Assembly (NCBI GenBank): GCA_964459985.1
Contig: CAYWOS010000007.1
Coordinates: 1 to 64,000 of the forward strand
DNA: 64,000 nt
Source of the DNA: CAYWOS01 sp964459985
GTDB taxonomy: Bacteria; Bacillota; Clostridia; Christensenellales; Aristaeellaceae
Reading direction: 5' to 3'
A program made the translations under genes and the position numbers. Positions 43,906 through 53,603 of this stretch are shown piece after piece (positions within the stretch are counted from its first letter, which is position 1; every line of letters begins with the position of its first letter). The notes beneath the pieces were generated by a model, which saw nothing but the letters and a program-made list of their open reading frames with translations, made no database searches and had not been told where the DNA came from.

Positions 43906-44850
43906 ATGGATGTGACAAGAGAAGCACTGAACAGCCGGGCGCGGCTGGCCAAGCTCGGACGCATGGATAAAACGCAGGAATTTCTCATGCTCTTGCCGAT
44001 GTCCATCGGTTTCGCGCTGTTCGTTCTGTACCCGATCGTCTGGGTGATCCGGTGGGCGTGGTTCGAGTACGACGGCTACACGACGCCCGTGTTTATCGGC
44101 ATGGAAAACTTTATCCGCGCCTTCTCGCGCGATCCCGCGTTCTGGGCGTCCCTCAAAAACACGCTGTTCATCGCCGTTGTGAAACTGGTGATCGAGATTC
44201 CCCTCGCCATGCTGCTGGCGGCGTTCCTGACGGGGAAAACCAAGTGCAGCACGACCTTCAGGGTTTCCTATTTCCTGCCGTCGGTATTGAGCGTCGCGGT
44301 GGTCGGTCTGATCTTCTCCATCATGTTCAGCTCGTACAACGGCATCGTCAACGCCATGCTCCGAAGTCTGGGCTTTATCCGAAAGAACATCAACTTCCTC
44401 GGCAGGAAAAACAACGCCTTCATCGTGATCATTCTCGTATCCCTGTGGACGTCCTTCGGGCTCAACATGATCTACTTCATCATGGGATATCAGAACATTC
44501 CCAAGAGCCTGTACGAGTGCGCCTCCATCGACGGCGCCAACTCCGCGCAGCAATTCCTGCACATCACGCTGCCGCTGGTCGCCCCCGTGCTGCAGCTGGT
44601 GATCATGCTCAGCTTTCTTGGCACGCTGCGCATGACCGATTTAATCCTCGTGCTGACAAACGGCGCGCCGGGCGGCAGCACCGAGGTGGTCATGACGTAT
44701 ATCTTCAAATACTTCTTCCAGTACGGCGAGGCGCAGACGCGGACGCAGTTCGGCTACGCGTCGTCGCTGGCGGTCATCACCGCGATTATACTGGCCGGCG
44801 TCACGCTGATCTATCTGCGCATGTCCAAACGAATGAAAGAAATCCAGTGA
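43906..44850 (+). CDS. Carbohydrate ABC transporter permease, UgpA/LacF type (second module)
   Basis: A 314-residue permease with six spans and EAA loop YECASIDGANS followed by LPLVAP. The N-terminal ~25 residues are charged and cytoplasmic. AAAGG lies upstream of ATG 43906. Counterpart of 28911-29834, including shared TNGAPGG and EVVMTYIFKYFF-like ends. Confidence 0.92.
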   Translation: MDVTREALNSRARLAKLGRMDKTQEFLMLLPMSIGFALFVLYPIVWVIRWAWFEYDGYTTPVFIGMENFIRAFSRDPAFWASLKNTLFIAVVKLVIEIPLAMLLAAFLTGKTKCSTTFRVSYFLPSVLSVAVVGLIFSIMFSSYNGIVNAMLRSLGFIRKNINFLGRKNNAFIVIILVSLWTSFGLNMIYFIMGYQNIPKSLYECASIDGANSAQQFLHITLPLVAPVLQLVIMLSFLGTLRMTDLILVLTNGAPGGSTEVVMTYIFKYFFQYGEAQTRTQFGYASSLAVITAIILAGVTLIYLRMSKRMKEIQ

Positions 44851-44867
44851 TCGGAGGAGAATGAAGC

Positions 44868-45716
44868 ATGCAGAAAGTATCAATCGTCCTTCTCCGCGTC
44901 CTGATGTATACGTTTTTGTCCGTCATGCTGGTGTTCGCGCTGTTTCCCGTCGTGTATATCCTGTTGTCCTCGTTCAAGACGAACGCGGACATTCTGGTCG
45001 GCGGCACCAACATCATCCCGTCCTCATGGCATATTGAAAACTACGCGCAGGCGTGGCAGCTCGCCAATTTCGGCACGCTGACCATGAACAGCGTAATCTA
45101 CACGTTTTTTATCGTGCTGGGCTGCATCGGCACGAGCACGATCGCGGGCTATGTCTTTTCGCGCGGGAAAACGCGCTTTACCAAGGTCATGAACAAAATG
45201 GTGCTGTTCTCGATGTTCATATCGATCGGCACGCTGGCGCTCTATCCGCAGCTTCGCGTAGCCAAGGCGATCGGCTTGAGCGGCACGCTGCTGGGGCCCA
45301 TTCTCATCCGCGTGCTGGGCATGAACGCCACGCAGGTGTTCATCGCCACGGGCAACGTGGAGCAGATCCCGCGCGAACTGGACGAGGCCGCCAAAATAGA
45401 CGGCTGCGGGTTCTTCACCACCTTCGTGCGCATCGTGTTTCCTCTGCTCAAGCCGCTCATCGCGACCATCGGCCTGCTGGCGTTCCGCATGGCATGGAGC
45501 GATTACCTGCTGCCGTATGTGTTCACCATCTCCAAGCGCAGCATGTGGACGCTGGTCGTGGGGCTTGTCAACCTGAAATCCGGCGGCGAATCCGCCTCGT
45601 CCTGGAATCTGATGTTCGCGGGCATCGGGATCTCGATATTGCCCATGACCGTCGTGTATCTGATTCTGAATAAATTCTTCATCGCCGGATTGACCGACGG
45701 CGCCGTAAAAGGCTGA
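44868..45716 (+). CDS. Carbohydrate ABC transporter permease, UgpE/LacG type (second module)
   Basis: A 282-residue permease with six spans, EAA loop DEAAKIDGCG followed by FPLLKP and terminal GAVKG. GGAGGAG precedes ATG 44868. Counterpart of 29850-30701 (shared LKSGGESASSWNLM-type segment). Confidence 0.93.
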   Translation: MQKVSIVLLRVLMYTFLSVMLVFALFPVVYILLSSFKTNADILVGGTNIIPSSWHIENYAQAWQLANFGTLTMNSVIYTFFIVLGCIGTSTIAGYVFSRGKTRFTKVMNKMVLFSMFISIGTLALYPQLRVAKAIGLSGTLLGPILIRVLGMNATQVFIATGNVEQIPRELDEAAKIDGCGFFTTFVRIVFPLLKPLIATIGLLAFRMAWSDYLLPYVFTISKRSMWTLVVGLVNLKSGGESASSWNLMFAGIGISILPMTVVYLILNKFFIAGLTDGAVKG

Positions 45717-45734
45717 TCACAAGGAGGAAATCAA

Positions 45735-47171
45735 ATGAAAACGTATCGCGAGGAACTGAACACGCCGATTGAAAGCGGGTACGACGTTATTGTCGCCGGC
45801 GGCGGCTCGGCAGGCTTCGGCGCGGCGCTGAACGCGGCGCGCAACGGCGCGAAAACGCTGCTGATCGAGCGCGAGTACATGATCGGCGGCATCATGACGG
45901 CCGGCCTGATGGCAAAAATCGCCATCGAGCCGTTTATGACGGGCATCCCGACCGAGTTCCTGATGCGGCTGGGCAAAGAAAAAATGGCCATCCCCTACGA
46001 ATCCTTCCCTGCGCCGTGGCCGCCCTCCGAAATGGTGGAGGTGCCGGTCGACGCCGAAACAAGCAAGCTGGTGGCGGAAGATATGCTCACCGAGGCGGGC
46101 GCCGTCCTTCTGTACGGCACGACCGTCGTGGGCGCGGTCCGGGAGGGCGACAGGGTCACGGGCGTGATCGTCGAGAATAAGAGCGGCCGCAGCGTGATCC
46201 CCGGCAAGGTATTCATCGACGCGAGCGGCGACGGCGACCTGTGCGCCTACGCGGGCGCCGAGTTCGAGTTCGGCGTCGGCGGCAACGGCATCTGCTCCGC
46301 CTCCAACATGCTCAGCCGCATCGCGGGCGTCAACCTCGCGGAAACGTTCGACTATCTCGAGGCGCATCCCGGCGAAATCACGCATCGCAACCGCCGCGGC
46401 GAGCCGTCCGATTTCCTGACGGCGGACATCCTGCGCGCCTACGCGCTGTGCGAACATCCGCAGTTTATTCAGGTGGGCGGCTTCAACGAAACCGTCGCGC
46501 GCGTGATGGACGATCCCGCCGTCAGCGACTGGGAGAAAAACGTGCTCAAGCTGCGCGGCGGCGTGCACTTTATGAACACGCCGATCCGGGATCAGGTGCT
46601 GATCAACGCCGGGCGTTATCAGGGGCTGAACGGGCTGAACGCCTACGCGATCTCCGAGGCCATCGTCGAATGCCGCCGGCAGAACTGGTGCGTGTTCAAA
46701 TTCCTCAAAAAGTACATCCCGGGCTTTGAAAACGCGACGCTCGCCGAAACGGGCGCGATTCTGGGCATCCGCGAAACGCGCAGGGTGAAGTGCGATTACT
46801 GGCACACGATCGAGGATTTCAAGAACAGGGCGCGCTTTGACGACGCGATCCTGCGCAGCGACGACAGCGTGGAATTCCATAATCCGTCGGGCGCGGGCAT
46901 TCATTTCGAATTGTACACAAAGGGCGAATACGAGGAAATTTCGTACCGCAGCATACTGGTCAAGGGACTTGACAACCTGATGGTGGCGGGTCGCTGCTGG
47001 TCGGCCGATCAGCTGGCGCTGTCCGCCAACCGCAACATCGGTTTCTGCATCGGCATGGGTCAGGCGGCGGGCATGGCGGCGGCCATGGCGGTCAAGGGCG
47101 GCGTCGACATCCGCGGCATCGACGTCAAGGCGCTGCAAAAGGCCGTTTATCCCCTGAAGGAACAGGCGTAA
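45735..47171 (+). CDS. FAD-dependent oxidoreductase
   Basis: A 478-residue flavoprotein. The N-terminal Rossmann motif AGGGSAGFGAA (21-31) binds FAD; IDASGDGDL (about 155-163) and the C-terminal VAGRCWSADQ region belong to the FAD_oxidored family often found in carbohydrate loci of Bacteroides and Clostridia. AAGGAGG precedes ATG 45735. Directly follows the second sugar permease pair, so it probably oxidises or reduces the imported sugar or an aglycone. No signal peptide. Confidence 0.88.
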   Translation: MKTYREELNTPIESGYDVIVAGGGSAGFGAALNAARNGAKTLLIEREYMIGGIMTAGLMAKIAIEPFMTGIPTEFLMRLGKEKMAIPYESFPAPWPPSEMVEVPVDAETSKLVAEDMLTEAGAVLLYGTTVVGAVREGDRVTGVIVENKSGRSVIPGKVFIDASGDGDLCAYAGAEFEFGVGGNGICSASNMLSRIAGVNLAETFDYLEAHPGEITHRNRRGEPSDFLTADILRAYALCEHPQFIQVGGFNETVARVMDDPAVSDWEKNVLKLRGGVHFMNTPIRDQVLINAGRYQGLNGLNAYAISEAIVECRRQNWCVFKFLKKYIPGFENATLAETGAILGIRETRRVKCDYWHTIEDFKNRARFDDAILRSDDSVEFHNPSGAGIHFELYTKGEYEEISYRSILVKGLDNLMVAGRCWSADQLALSANRNIGFCIGMGQAAGMAAAMAVKGGVDIRGIDVKALQKAVYPLKEQA

Positions 47172-47184
47172 AAACAAACCGAAC

Positions 47185-47230
47185 AAAACGTCCGGCCCCT
47201 GCGAGACGATCGCAAGAGCCGGACGTTTTT
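47185..47230. terminator. Bidirectional rho-independent terminator
   Basis: A 12-bp stem (47185-47196 with 47218-47229) carries A and T tracts on its two flanks, serving both the FAD oxidoreductase operon (+) and the GH120 gene (-). Confidence 0.85.
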
Positions 47231-47255
47231 CATGCGGCGGGCGTCCTTTCGGGCG

Positions 47256-49250
47256 TTACGGGCGCCAAAGCCCCTTGGACGCCTCCGAAGCGTCGGCAAA
47301 GGGGCCGGGCAAAGGCCTGTCGCCGCGCCGCTCGCCGAAGTAATCGGTATCGAACACGATCGGCGTGCCGTCCGGGTTCTCAAAGCGCTGCTCCGGCTCG
47401 AAGGCTTTGCCCAGCGTGTCGCTGTCGATCAGGCGGGCGCGAAAATCGCCGAGCAGATCGTACAGATCGGTTTTCAGGAAATACGCGCCGTCCTTCTCCG
47501 TCCATTCGATCTTCGCGTCCTTTTCGGCGACGAGCATTTCCTTTTCGTGTTTGCACACGGTCGCGCCGTTCAGGTAAACGTTGCCCTCCACCCACACGGG
47601 CAAATGCCCGAAGTGATAGGGCGCCAGCGCGCCCATATTCGGCTCGCTGTCCATCATGAAATGCGAAAGCCATTCGTCGTAGGTCGGGAAGATATCAAAG
47701 GGCGCGGTGCCGACGACCTCGTAATCGGCGTTCATCGGCGTCCTGTTCGGATCGGTCACGGGGTAATGCTGCACGAAGATATTGTTGTAGATGCGGTCGT
47801 CGCCGTGCAGGATGGTCATGAAGCCCGCGACCTCGGTGCGGTGACGGATGTGATAGGGCGTGTAGCGCGGCTCGCGCTGACCGTTGACGACGCTGTCCAC
47901 GCCCGCGTTGATAAGCGAGAACGAGCCGAGCATCAGGTTATGAACGCAGGCGATGCCTTGACTGGGCATAACGACGGAGACCTTGGACAGAAGAATATTG
48001 TCGTCAACCAGCGACGGGCCGTGGCTGACCTCGATGAACACGTCGCAGTTGAACATCGCGCCCTTCGCCTGCGGCACGCCCTCGGGGCGGTGGTTGTCAT
48101 GCATCAGATTGCGGGAAATGCGCGTGCCCTGCGCCTGCCAGTCGCACCACACGCCCATGATGCAGTGATGGATGTGGTTGCGGCGAATGGTCACGTCGAT
48201 GGCGGCGTGCAGTTTGATGCCCGCCGTTTCCGCGCCGCCGAGCTGCTGCGAATTGCAGATGTGATGGATATGGCAGTCCTCGATCACGGAAAACACGCCG
48301 CCCATGCGCCCCACGATGCCCGTCTGTTCGCAGTGGTGGACTTCGCACCGGCGGATGATGTGTCCGCCGACGTTTTCCTTGAGCCAGCCGTGATATTGCC
48401 CCCGGCACACGGCGTCGCGCTCCATCTGCGTGGGGCTTTTGACGTGCTTGGTGTAGAAATACATGTCGTTCTCGGGATCGCGGTATTTGCCCAGCGAGAT
48501 GCCGCAGCACCGGCTGTTGCACACCTCGCAGTCCTCGATGATCCAGCCCCGGCTCCAGTGCGGGCCGATCATGCCGTCCTGATACGCCGCCGGCGGCGCC
48601 CACGTCGTCGCCGCCTTGTCGATCTTAAAGCCCGAAACCGTGATGTATCCCACGCCCGTTTTGTCGGGCATGAAGCAGTTGCGGCGCACGGCGATCTCGA
48701 CGTTCTCGGCGTTGGGGTTCTTGCCGTGGAAATTGGCGTACAGAACCGTTTCGCCGCCGTCCTGCTCGGTGTACCATTGATAGGTCGATTCCTCCCGGTT
48801 CCACGCGCAGGGATCGGGCGCGCCCTCGGCGCATTCCTCGAGCGATACGGTTTCATACATCATCCGGTCGTTCAGATACACCGCGCCCGTGTGCCGCACG
48901 GTCGGCGCGAAGTACCAGTCGCCGCAGACGTAGGTGGTGTAGGGATTGTATTCGCCGAACACCGCGTTATCCACACGCGCCGTCCACACGTCGCCCTTGA
49001 AAAGCGTCCAGCCCGTCAGTTTTTCCGCGCCCGTGATGACCGCGCCGAGCGGCGTTTCGGAGCGATAGGTAATCCGCCTGTTCTCCTCGCCCGCGTTGAT
49101 CGGGTTGACGTATTCCCGGTACACGCCCGGGCGCACGATAATCTCGTCCCCCGCGACCGCGACGCGCGCGGCGTCGCCGATGCGCGCAAAGGGCGCGTCC
49201 ATGCTTCCGTCGCCAAAGGGTTTCGCGTTCGCGCCGACATAGTAAATCAT
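47256..49250 (-). CDS. GH120 beta-xylosidase (second copy)
   Basis: A 664-residue GH120 right-handed beta-helix enzyme. Nucleophile Asp370 in CDWQAQGT and acid/base Glu407 in IEVSHGP. ATG 49250 is chosen because GAGGGG lies nine bases upstream and the start then matches the paralog at 22963; ATG 49277 and 49268 lie before this site. No signal peptide. It follows the FbpC/AfuC-type ATPase gene by 40 bases, so it probably belongs to that transport operon. Compared with the first copy it has extra residues around 395-403. Confidence 0.9.
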   Translation of the reverse strand: MIYYVGANAKPFGDGSMDAPFARIGDAARVAVAGDEIIVRPGVYREYVNPINAGEENRRITYRSETPLGAVITGAEKLTGWTLFKGDVWTARVDNAVFGEYNPYTTYVCGDWYFAPTVRHTGAVYLNDRMMYETVSLEECAEGAPDPCAWNREESTYQWYTEQDGGETVLYANFHGKNPNAENVEIAVRRNCFMPDKTGVGYITVSGFKIDKAATTWAPPAAYQDGMIGPHWSRGWIIEDCEVCNSRCCGISLGKYRDPENDMYFYTKHVKSPTQMERDAVCRGQYHGWLKENVGGHIIRRCEVHHCEQTGIVGRMGGVFSVIEDCHIHHICNSQQLGGAETAGIKLHAAIDVTIRRNHIHHCIMGVWCDWQAQGTRISRNLMHDNHRPEGVPQAKGAMFNCDVFIEVSHGPSLVDDNILLSKVSVVMPSQGIACVHNLMLGSFSLINAGVDSVVNGQREPRYTPYHIRHRTEVAGFMTILHGDDRIYNNIFVQHYPVTDPNRTPMNADYEVVGTAPFDIFPTYDEWLSHFMMDSEPNMGALAPYHFGHLPVWVEGNVYLNGATVCKHEKEMLVAEKDAKIEWTEKDGAYFLKTDLYDLLGDFRARLIDSDTLGKAFEPEQRFENPDGTPIVFDTDYFGERRGDRPLPGPFADASEASKGLWRP

Positions 49251-49290
49251 CCGATGAATCCCCCTCATATTCGTCATATTCCGAAACGCT

Positions 49291-50370
<1,080 letters not shown>

Positions 50371-50371
50371 G

Positions 50372-52090
50372 TCAGACACTCTCCTTCACGCGCGTTTTCT
50401 TGCTGGTGCCGAAGTACTTAAGCCCCAGATTCATCAGGAGGATCGCCGCGTACACAATGGCGATCAGAATGGTCGCGTAGGCGCACGCCACGCCGTAATA
50501 CCCCTTCTCGGCAAACTCGTTGATCTGGCAGGTAATCAGCAGATACCGCGGCGTGACCAATAGGATGATGGCGCTGATGGCGGTGATGGAGCGCACGAAG
50601 GTCGTGACCAGCCCGCTGAAGAAGGAATCCTTGATGAGCGGCAGCGTGACGGTAGCGAACACCTTGCCGCTCCCCGCGCCCAGATCGTACGCCGATTCCT
50701 CGATGGATTTATCGATCTGCCGGAGCGCCGAAATGCCGCTCCGCGTACCGACGGGCAGCGAGCGCACGATGAACACGATGACCAGGATCGCGCCCGTGCC
50801 GTACAGCCCCTGCATGATCCCCGTGCGGAACAGCCCGTTGGCGAAACCCCGGATATAGCCGATGCCGAGCACCGTGCCGGGCACCGCCATCGCCAGAATG
50901 GACACGAACTCGATCAGCCCGCGCGTGCGGAAGCGCTTTTTCACCACCAGATAGGAGATGATCATGGAAAACAGCGCCGTGATCGGCGAGGCGATCAGCG
51001 ATAGAACGAACGAATCGCGGAACGCCTTGAACCCGCTGTATTTGAACACGTAATCGAACCATTTGAGGCTGAGCGAATAATCGCGCCCCCACAGCTTGAA
51101 CAGCGCGCCGAAGGGAATGGACACGTACATGAGCAAAACGAACGCCGACAGCGCCGCGCACAGCACGGTCAGCGGGACGCGCACCGAGCGGTCGGAGATG
51201 GGCGCGCGCGCGCGCGACGCCTTGCCCGTCAGCGTGGCGGCGGTTTTCTTTTCAAGATAATACTTCTGCACGATGAACAGCCCGAACGTCAGCGCCAACA
51301 GCACCACCGCCATCGCCGCCGCGCCGGTGGTATCGTACGCGCCGGTGACCTGCAGATAAATCGTGGTCGCCAGCGTATCGAAGCTGCCGCCGATGATCAT
51401 GGGGTTGGCGAAATCGGCGACCGATTCGATGAACGTCACCAGAAACGCGTTGCCCAGCCCGGGCAGCATGAGCGGCAGCGTCACGGTCGCGAACACCTTA
51501 AAGCGCGACGCGCCGATATCGCGCGCCGCCTCCTCCATCGAAGGATCGATGTTCTTGAGCAGCCCCTTGAGCATCAGATAGCACACGGGGAAGAACGTGA
51601 GCGTCTGCACGATCACGATGCCCCACAGCCCGTAGATATCGCTGTCGAAGATACCCAGCAGCGTGCGCGTGATCAGCCCGCTCCGCCCGAACAAAAGGAT
51701 CATGGACAAAGACAGCACGAAGGGCGGCGACACGACGGGCAGCACGGACACGACGTCGAACATCTTTTTAAGCGCCCGGCTGCGCACGCGCACATAGCAG
51801 TCCACATACGCGAACAAAAGGCCGATCAGCGTGGACAGAAAGCCGGTGATCATGCCCAGCACCAGCGTGTTCCCCAGCGCGCCGCGAAAGCGCGATAATC
51901 CCAGCACGCGCGAGAACACCGAGAGCGTCAGTCCCTGCTCGGCGTCGTACACGCTGTCGGTCAGGAGCATCGCCAGAGGATACAGAATAAACAGGGACAA
52001 AAGGATCAGCAGCACGATGATCGTGCCGATCAGCACGGGATCGCCCAGGAGCTTTTTCCTGTCGAGCCGCGCGCTCCTCGCCGTCGTCAC
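50372..52090 (-). CDS. FbpB/AfuB-type ABC transporter permease, fused double unit
   Basis: A 572-residue permease made of two tandem halves, each with about six spans and its own EAA loop (MEEAARDIGAS followed by LPLMLP; IEESAYDLGAG followed by LPLIKD). This double architecture is normal for FbpB, AfuB and ThiP. The start is GTG 52090, eight bases after AAGGGGG. It follows the binding-protein gene across a hairpin-bearing spacer. Confidence 0.93.
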   Translation of the reverse strand: MTTARSARLDRKKLLGDPVLIGTIIVLLILLSLFILYPLAMLLTDSVYDAEQGLTLSVFSRVLGLSRFRGALGNTLVLGMITGFLSTLIGLLFAYVDCYVRVRSRALKKMFDVVSVLPVVSPPFVLSLSMILLFGRSGLITRTLLGIFDSDIYGLWGIVIVQTLTFFPVCYLMLKGLLKNIDPSMEEAARDIGASRFKVFATVTLPLMLPGLGNAFLVTFIESVADFANPMIIGGSFDTLATTIYLQVTGAYDTTGAAAMAVVLLALTFGLFIVQKYYLEKKTAATLTGKASRARAPISDRSVRVPLTVLCAALSAFVLLMYVSIPFGALFKLWGRDYSLSLKWFDYVFKYSGFKAFRDSFVLSLIASPITALFSMIISYLVVKKRFRTRGLIEFVSILAMAVPGTVLGIGYIRGFANGLFRTGIMQGLYGTGAILVIVFIVRSLPVGTRSGISALRQIDKSIEESAYDLGAGSGKVFATVTLPLIKDSFFSGLVTTFVRSITAISAIILLVTPRYLLITCQINEFAEKGYYGVACAYATILIAIVYAAILLMNLGLKYFGTSKKTRVKESV

Positions 52091-52137
52091 AGGGATTCCC
52101 CCTTTAGCCGTCAGACTGATAAGCGGTCGTACAGAAT

Positions 52138-52171
52138 AATGGGTGGGACGCCTTGCGCCGCCCCACCCATT
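52138..52171 (-). promoter_or_regulatory. Intergenic stem-loop after binding-protein gene
   Basis: A 10-bp stem (52138-52147 with 52162-52171) with a GC-rich loop. An ATTATT stretch follows on the minus strand, not a clean T-run. Confidence 0.65.
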
Positions 52172-52186
52172 GCCCGCGATTGCAGA

Positions 52187-53257
52187 TTATTCGGTCTTGA
52201 AGCGATCGTCCTTCTCGACGGCCGCGAAGAAGTCCTCGACGTACTTGGAGGTGTTCTGCTTGGCGTCCTCAAAGTCGTAATCGATCACGTTCTCGGGATC
52301 GAGGCCGTATTCGGTCGCTTCCTTGGGCTGCTCGGCGTTGTCGATGACGAGGAACTGGAAGGATTCGTTTTCCTTGGCGATGTTCACGCATTCGGGCGAC
52401 AGCGCGTACTCGATCCACAGTTTGGCGGCGTTCATGTGCTTGGCGCCCTTGAAGATGGCGGTCGCGCCGATTTCATAGCTCGTGCCGCTCGCCGGGATGA
52501 CCAGCGCGATGTTGTCGTAGCCCATGAGGATCTGGGTGATGCCGTCATGCAGGAAGCCCACGCCGATCACGCACTCGCCGATGCCGACCTTCTTGGAGGG
52601 GCCGGAGCCGGACTTGGTGTACTGCGCGATATTGCCGTTGAGCGCCTTGAAGTACTCCATCGCGGCGTCGTGACCCTTCATCTGCACCATGGTGTTGATG
52701 ACGAGCTTCGCCGTGCCGGCGGTGTTGGGGTTGGACAGCCAGATCAGGCCCTTGTACTCGGGCTTGAGCAGATCGTCCCAATCCTTGGGTGCTTCGAGGT
52801 TCAGGCGCTTGAGCTCCTCGGTGTTGACCATGAAGCCCAGAATGCCCTTGTAAATGCCGTACCAGCAGCCGTCGGCGTCGCGGTACTTGGCGTCGAGCAG
52901 ATGCGCGGCGTTCTTCGCCTCGTACGCCTCGAGCAGGCCGGCGGCGGCGCTCTCGTTATACGGATCGGTCGTGCCGCCGAACCACACGTCGGCGGAGGGG
53001 TTGCCGTTCTCTTCCTTGATCTTGGAAGCCACCTCGCCGGTGGACAGGCGCTGATAGCTCACCTTGATGCCGTAGATTTTCTCGAAGTTCTGGCAGGCGG
53101 CGGAGAGGTACGCTTCCTCGCAGGAGCCGTACACCGTCAGTTCGCCTTCCGCTTTCGCGGCGGCAACCAGATCGGCGTCGATGGTCTCGGCCAGCGAAAC
53201 CCCCGTCAGGGACAGGAGCATCGCCAGTGCCAGCAGGGTGCAGAGCAGTTTCTTCAT
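52187..53257 (-). CDS. FbpA/AfuA-type substrate-binding protein
   Basis: A 356-residue exported binding protein of the iron/sugar-phosphate class (LTVYGSCEEAYLSAACQNFE, then SADVWFGGTTDPYNE). Signal peptide 1-25 (MKKLLCTLLALAML core, cleavage SLA-E) without a lipobox cysteine at the right place. The Tyr pair typical of ferric-binding proteins near the C-terminus is not obvious, so a non-iron ligand such as a sugar phosphate or organic acid is possible. AAGGAGA precedes ATG 53257. It has a perfect promoter. Confidence 0.86.
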   Translation of the reverse strand: MKKLLCTLLALAMLLSLTGVSLAETIDADLVAAAKAEGELTVYGSCEEAYLSAACQNFEKIYGIKVSYQRLSTGEVASKIKEENGNPSADVWFGGTTDPYNESAAAGLLEAYEAKNAAHLLDAKYRDADGCWYGIYKGILGFMVNTEELKRLNLEAPKDWDDLLKPEYKGLIWLSNPNTAGTAKLVINTMVQMKGHDAAMEYFKALNGNIAQYTKSGSGPSKKVGIGECVIGVGFLHDGITQILMGYDNIALVIPASGTSYEIGATAIFKGAKHMNAAKLWIEYALSPECVNIAKENESFQFLVIDNAEQPKEATEYGLDPENVIDYDFEDAKQNTSKYVEDFFAAVEKDDRFKTE

Positions 53258-53332
53258 ATGGTTTTCTCCTTCAACGATATTCCCGATCGCCGCCGTTCCG
53301 TCGTACAGAACAGACAAACGATCCATGCGATT

Positions 53333-53361
53333 ATTATACAGTTTGTTGAAGATGCTGTCAA
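53333..53361 (-). promoter_or_regulatory. Consensus sigma-70 promoter of the FbpA-type operon
   Basis: Minus-strand -35 TTGACA (53356-53361) and -10 TATAAT (53333-53338) with a 17-base spacer: a perfect match. Confidence 0.88.
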
Positions 53362-53427
53362 TACCCATCGCGCCGCGCGGCGGGCGCGCGTGAAATGACG
53401 ATTCATCGGACGCCGCGCCGAATTGGG

Positions 53428-53456
53428 TTGCGCGTTGCGTATATTTGTGATAAAAT
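53428..53456 (+). promoter_or_regulatory. Candidate promoter of the GGDEF/EAL gene
   Basis: -35 TTGCGC (53428-53433) and -10 TAAAAT (53451-53456) with a 17-base spacer. Confidence 0.5.
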
Positions 53457-53603
53457 AACGGTATCAACTGCGATAAACGGCCGGTGCGCCCCGTCCCGAA
53501 AGAGAAGCGGCGCGGCCGTCCAAATCATTCGGATACGGCGTTTACAAACGACGATTGCTCACCGGCTTGATATCGGGCGCGCGAGGGGACGGAGGGACAG
53601 ACG

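Larger units (their letters stand above)
53258..53603. promoter_or_regulatory. Divergent control region between FbpA-type operon and the GGDEF/EAL gene
   Basis: A 346-base stretch without a gene. It holds the promoter 53333-53361 (minus), the promoter 53428-53456 (plus) and a GGAGGGA ribosome binding site before ATG 53604. I saw no Fur box. Confidence 0.75.
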
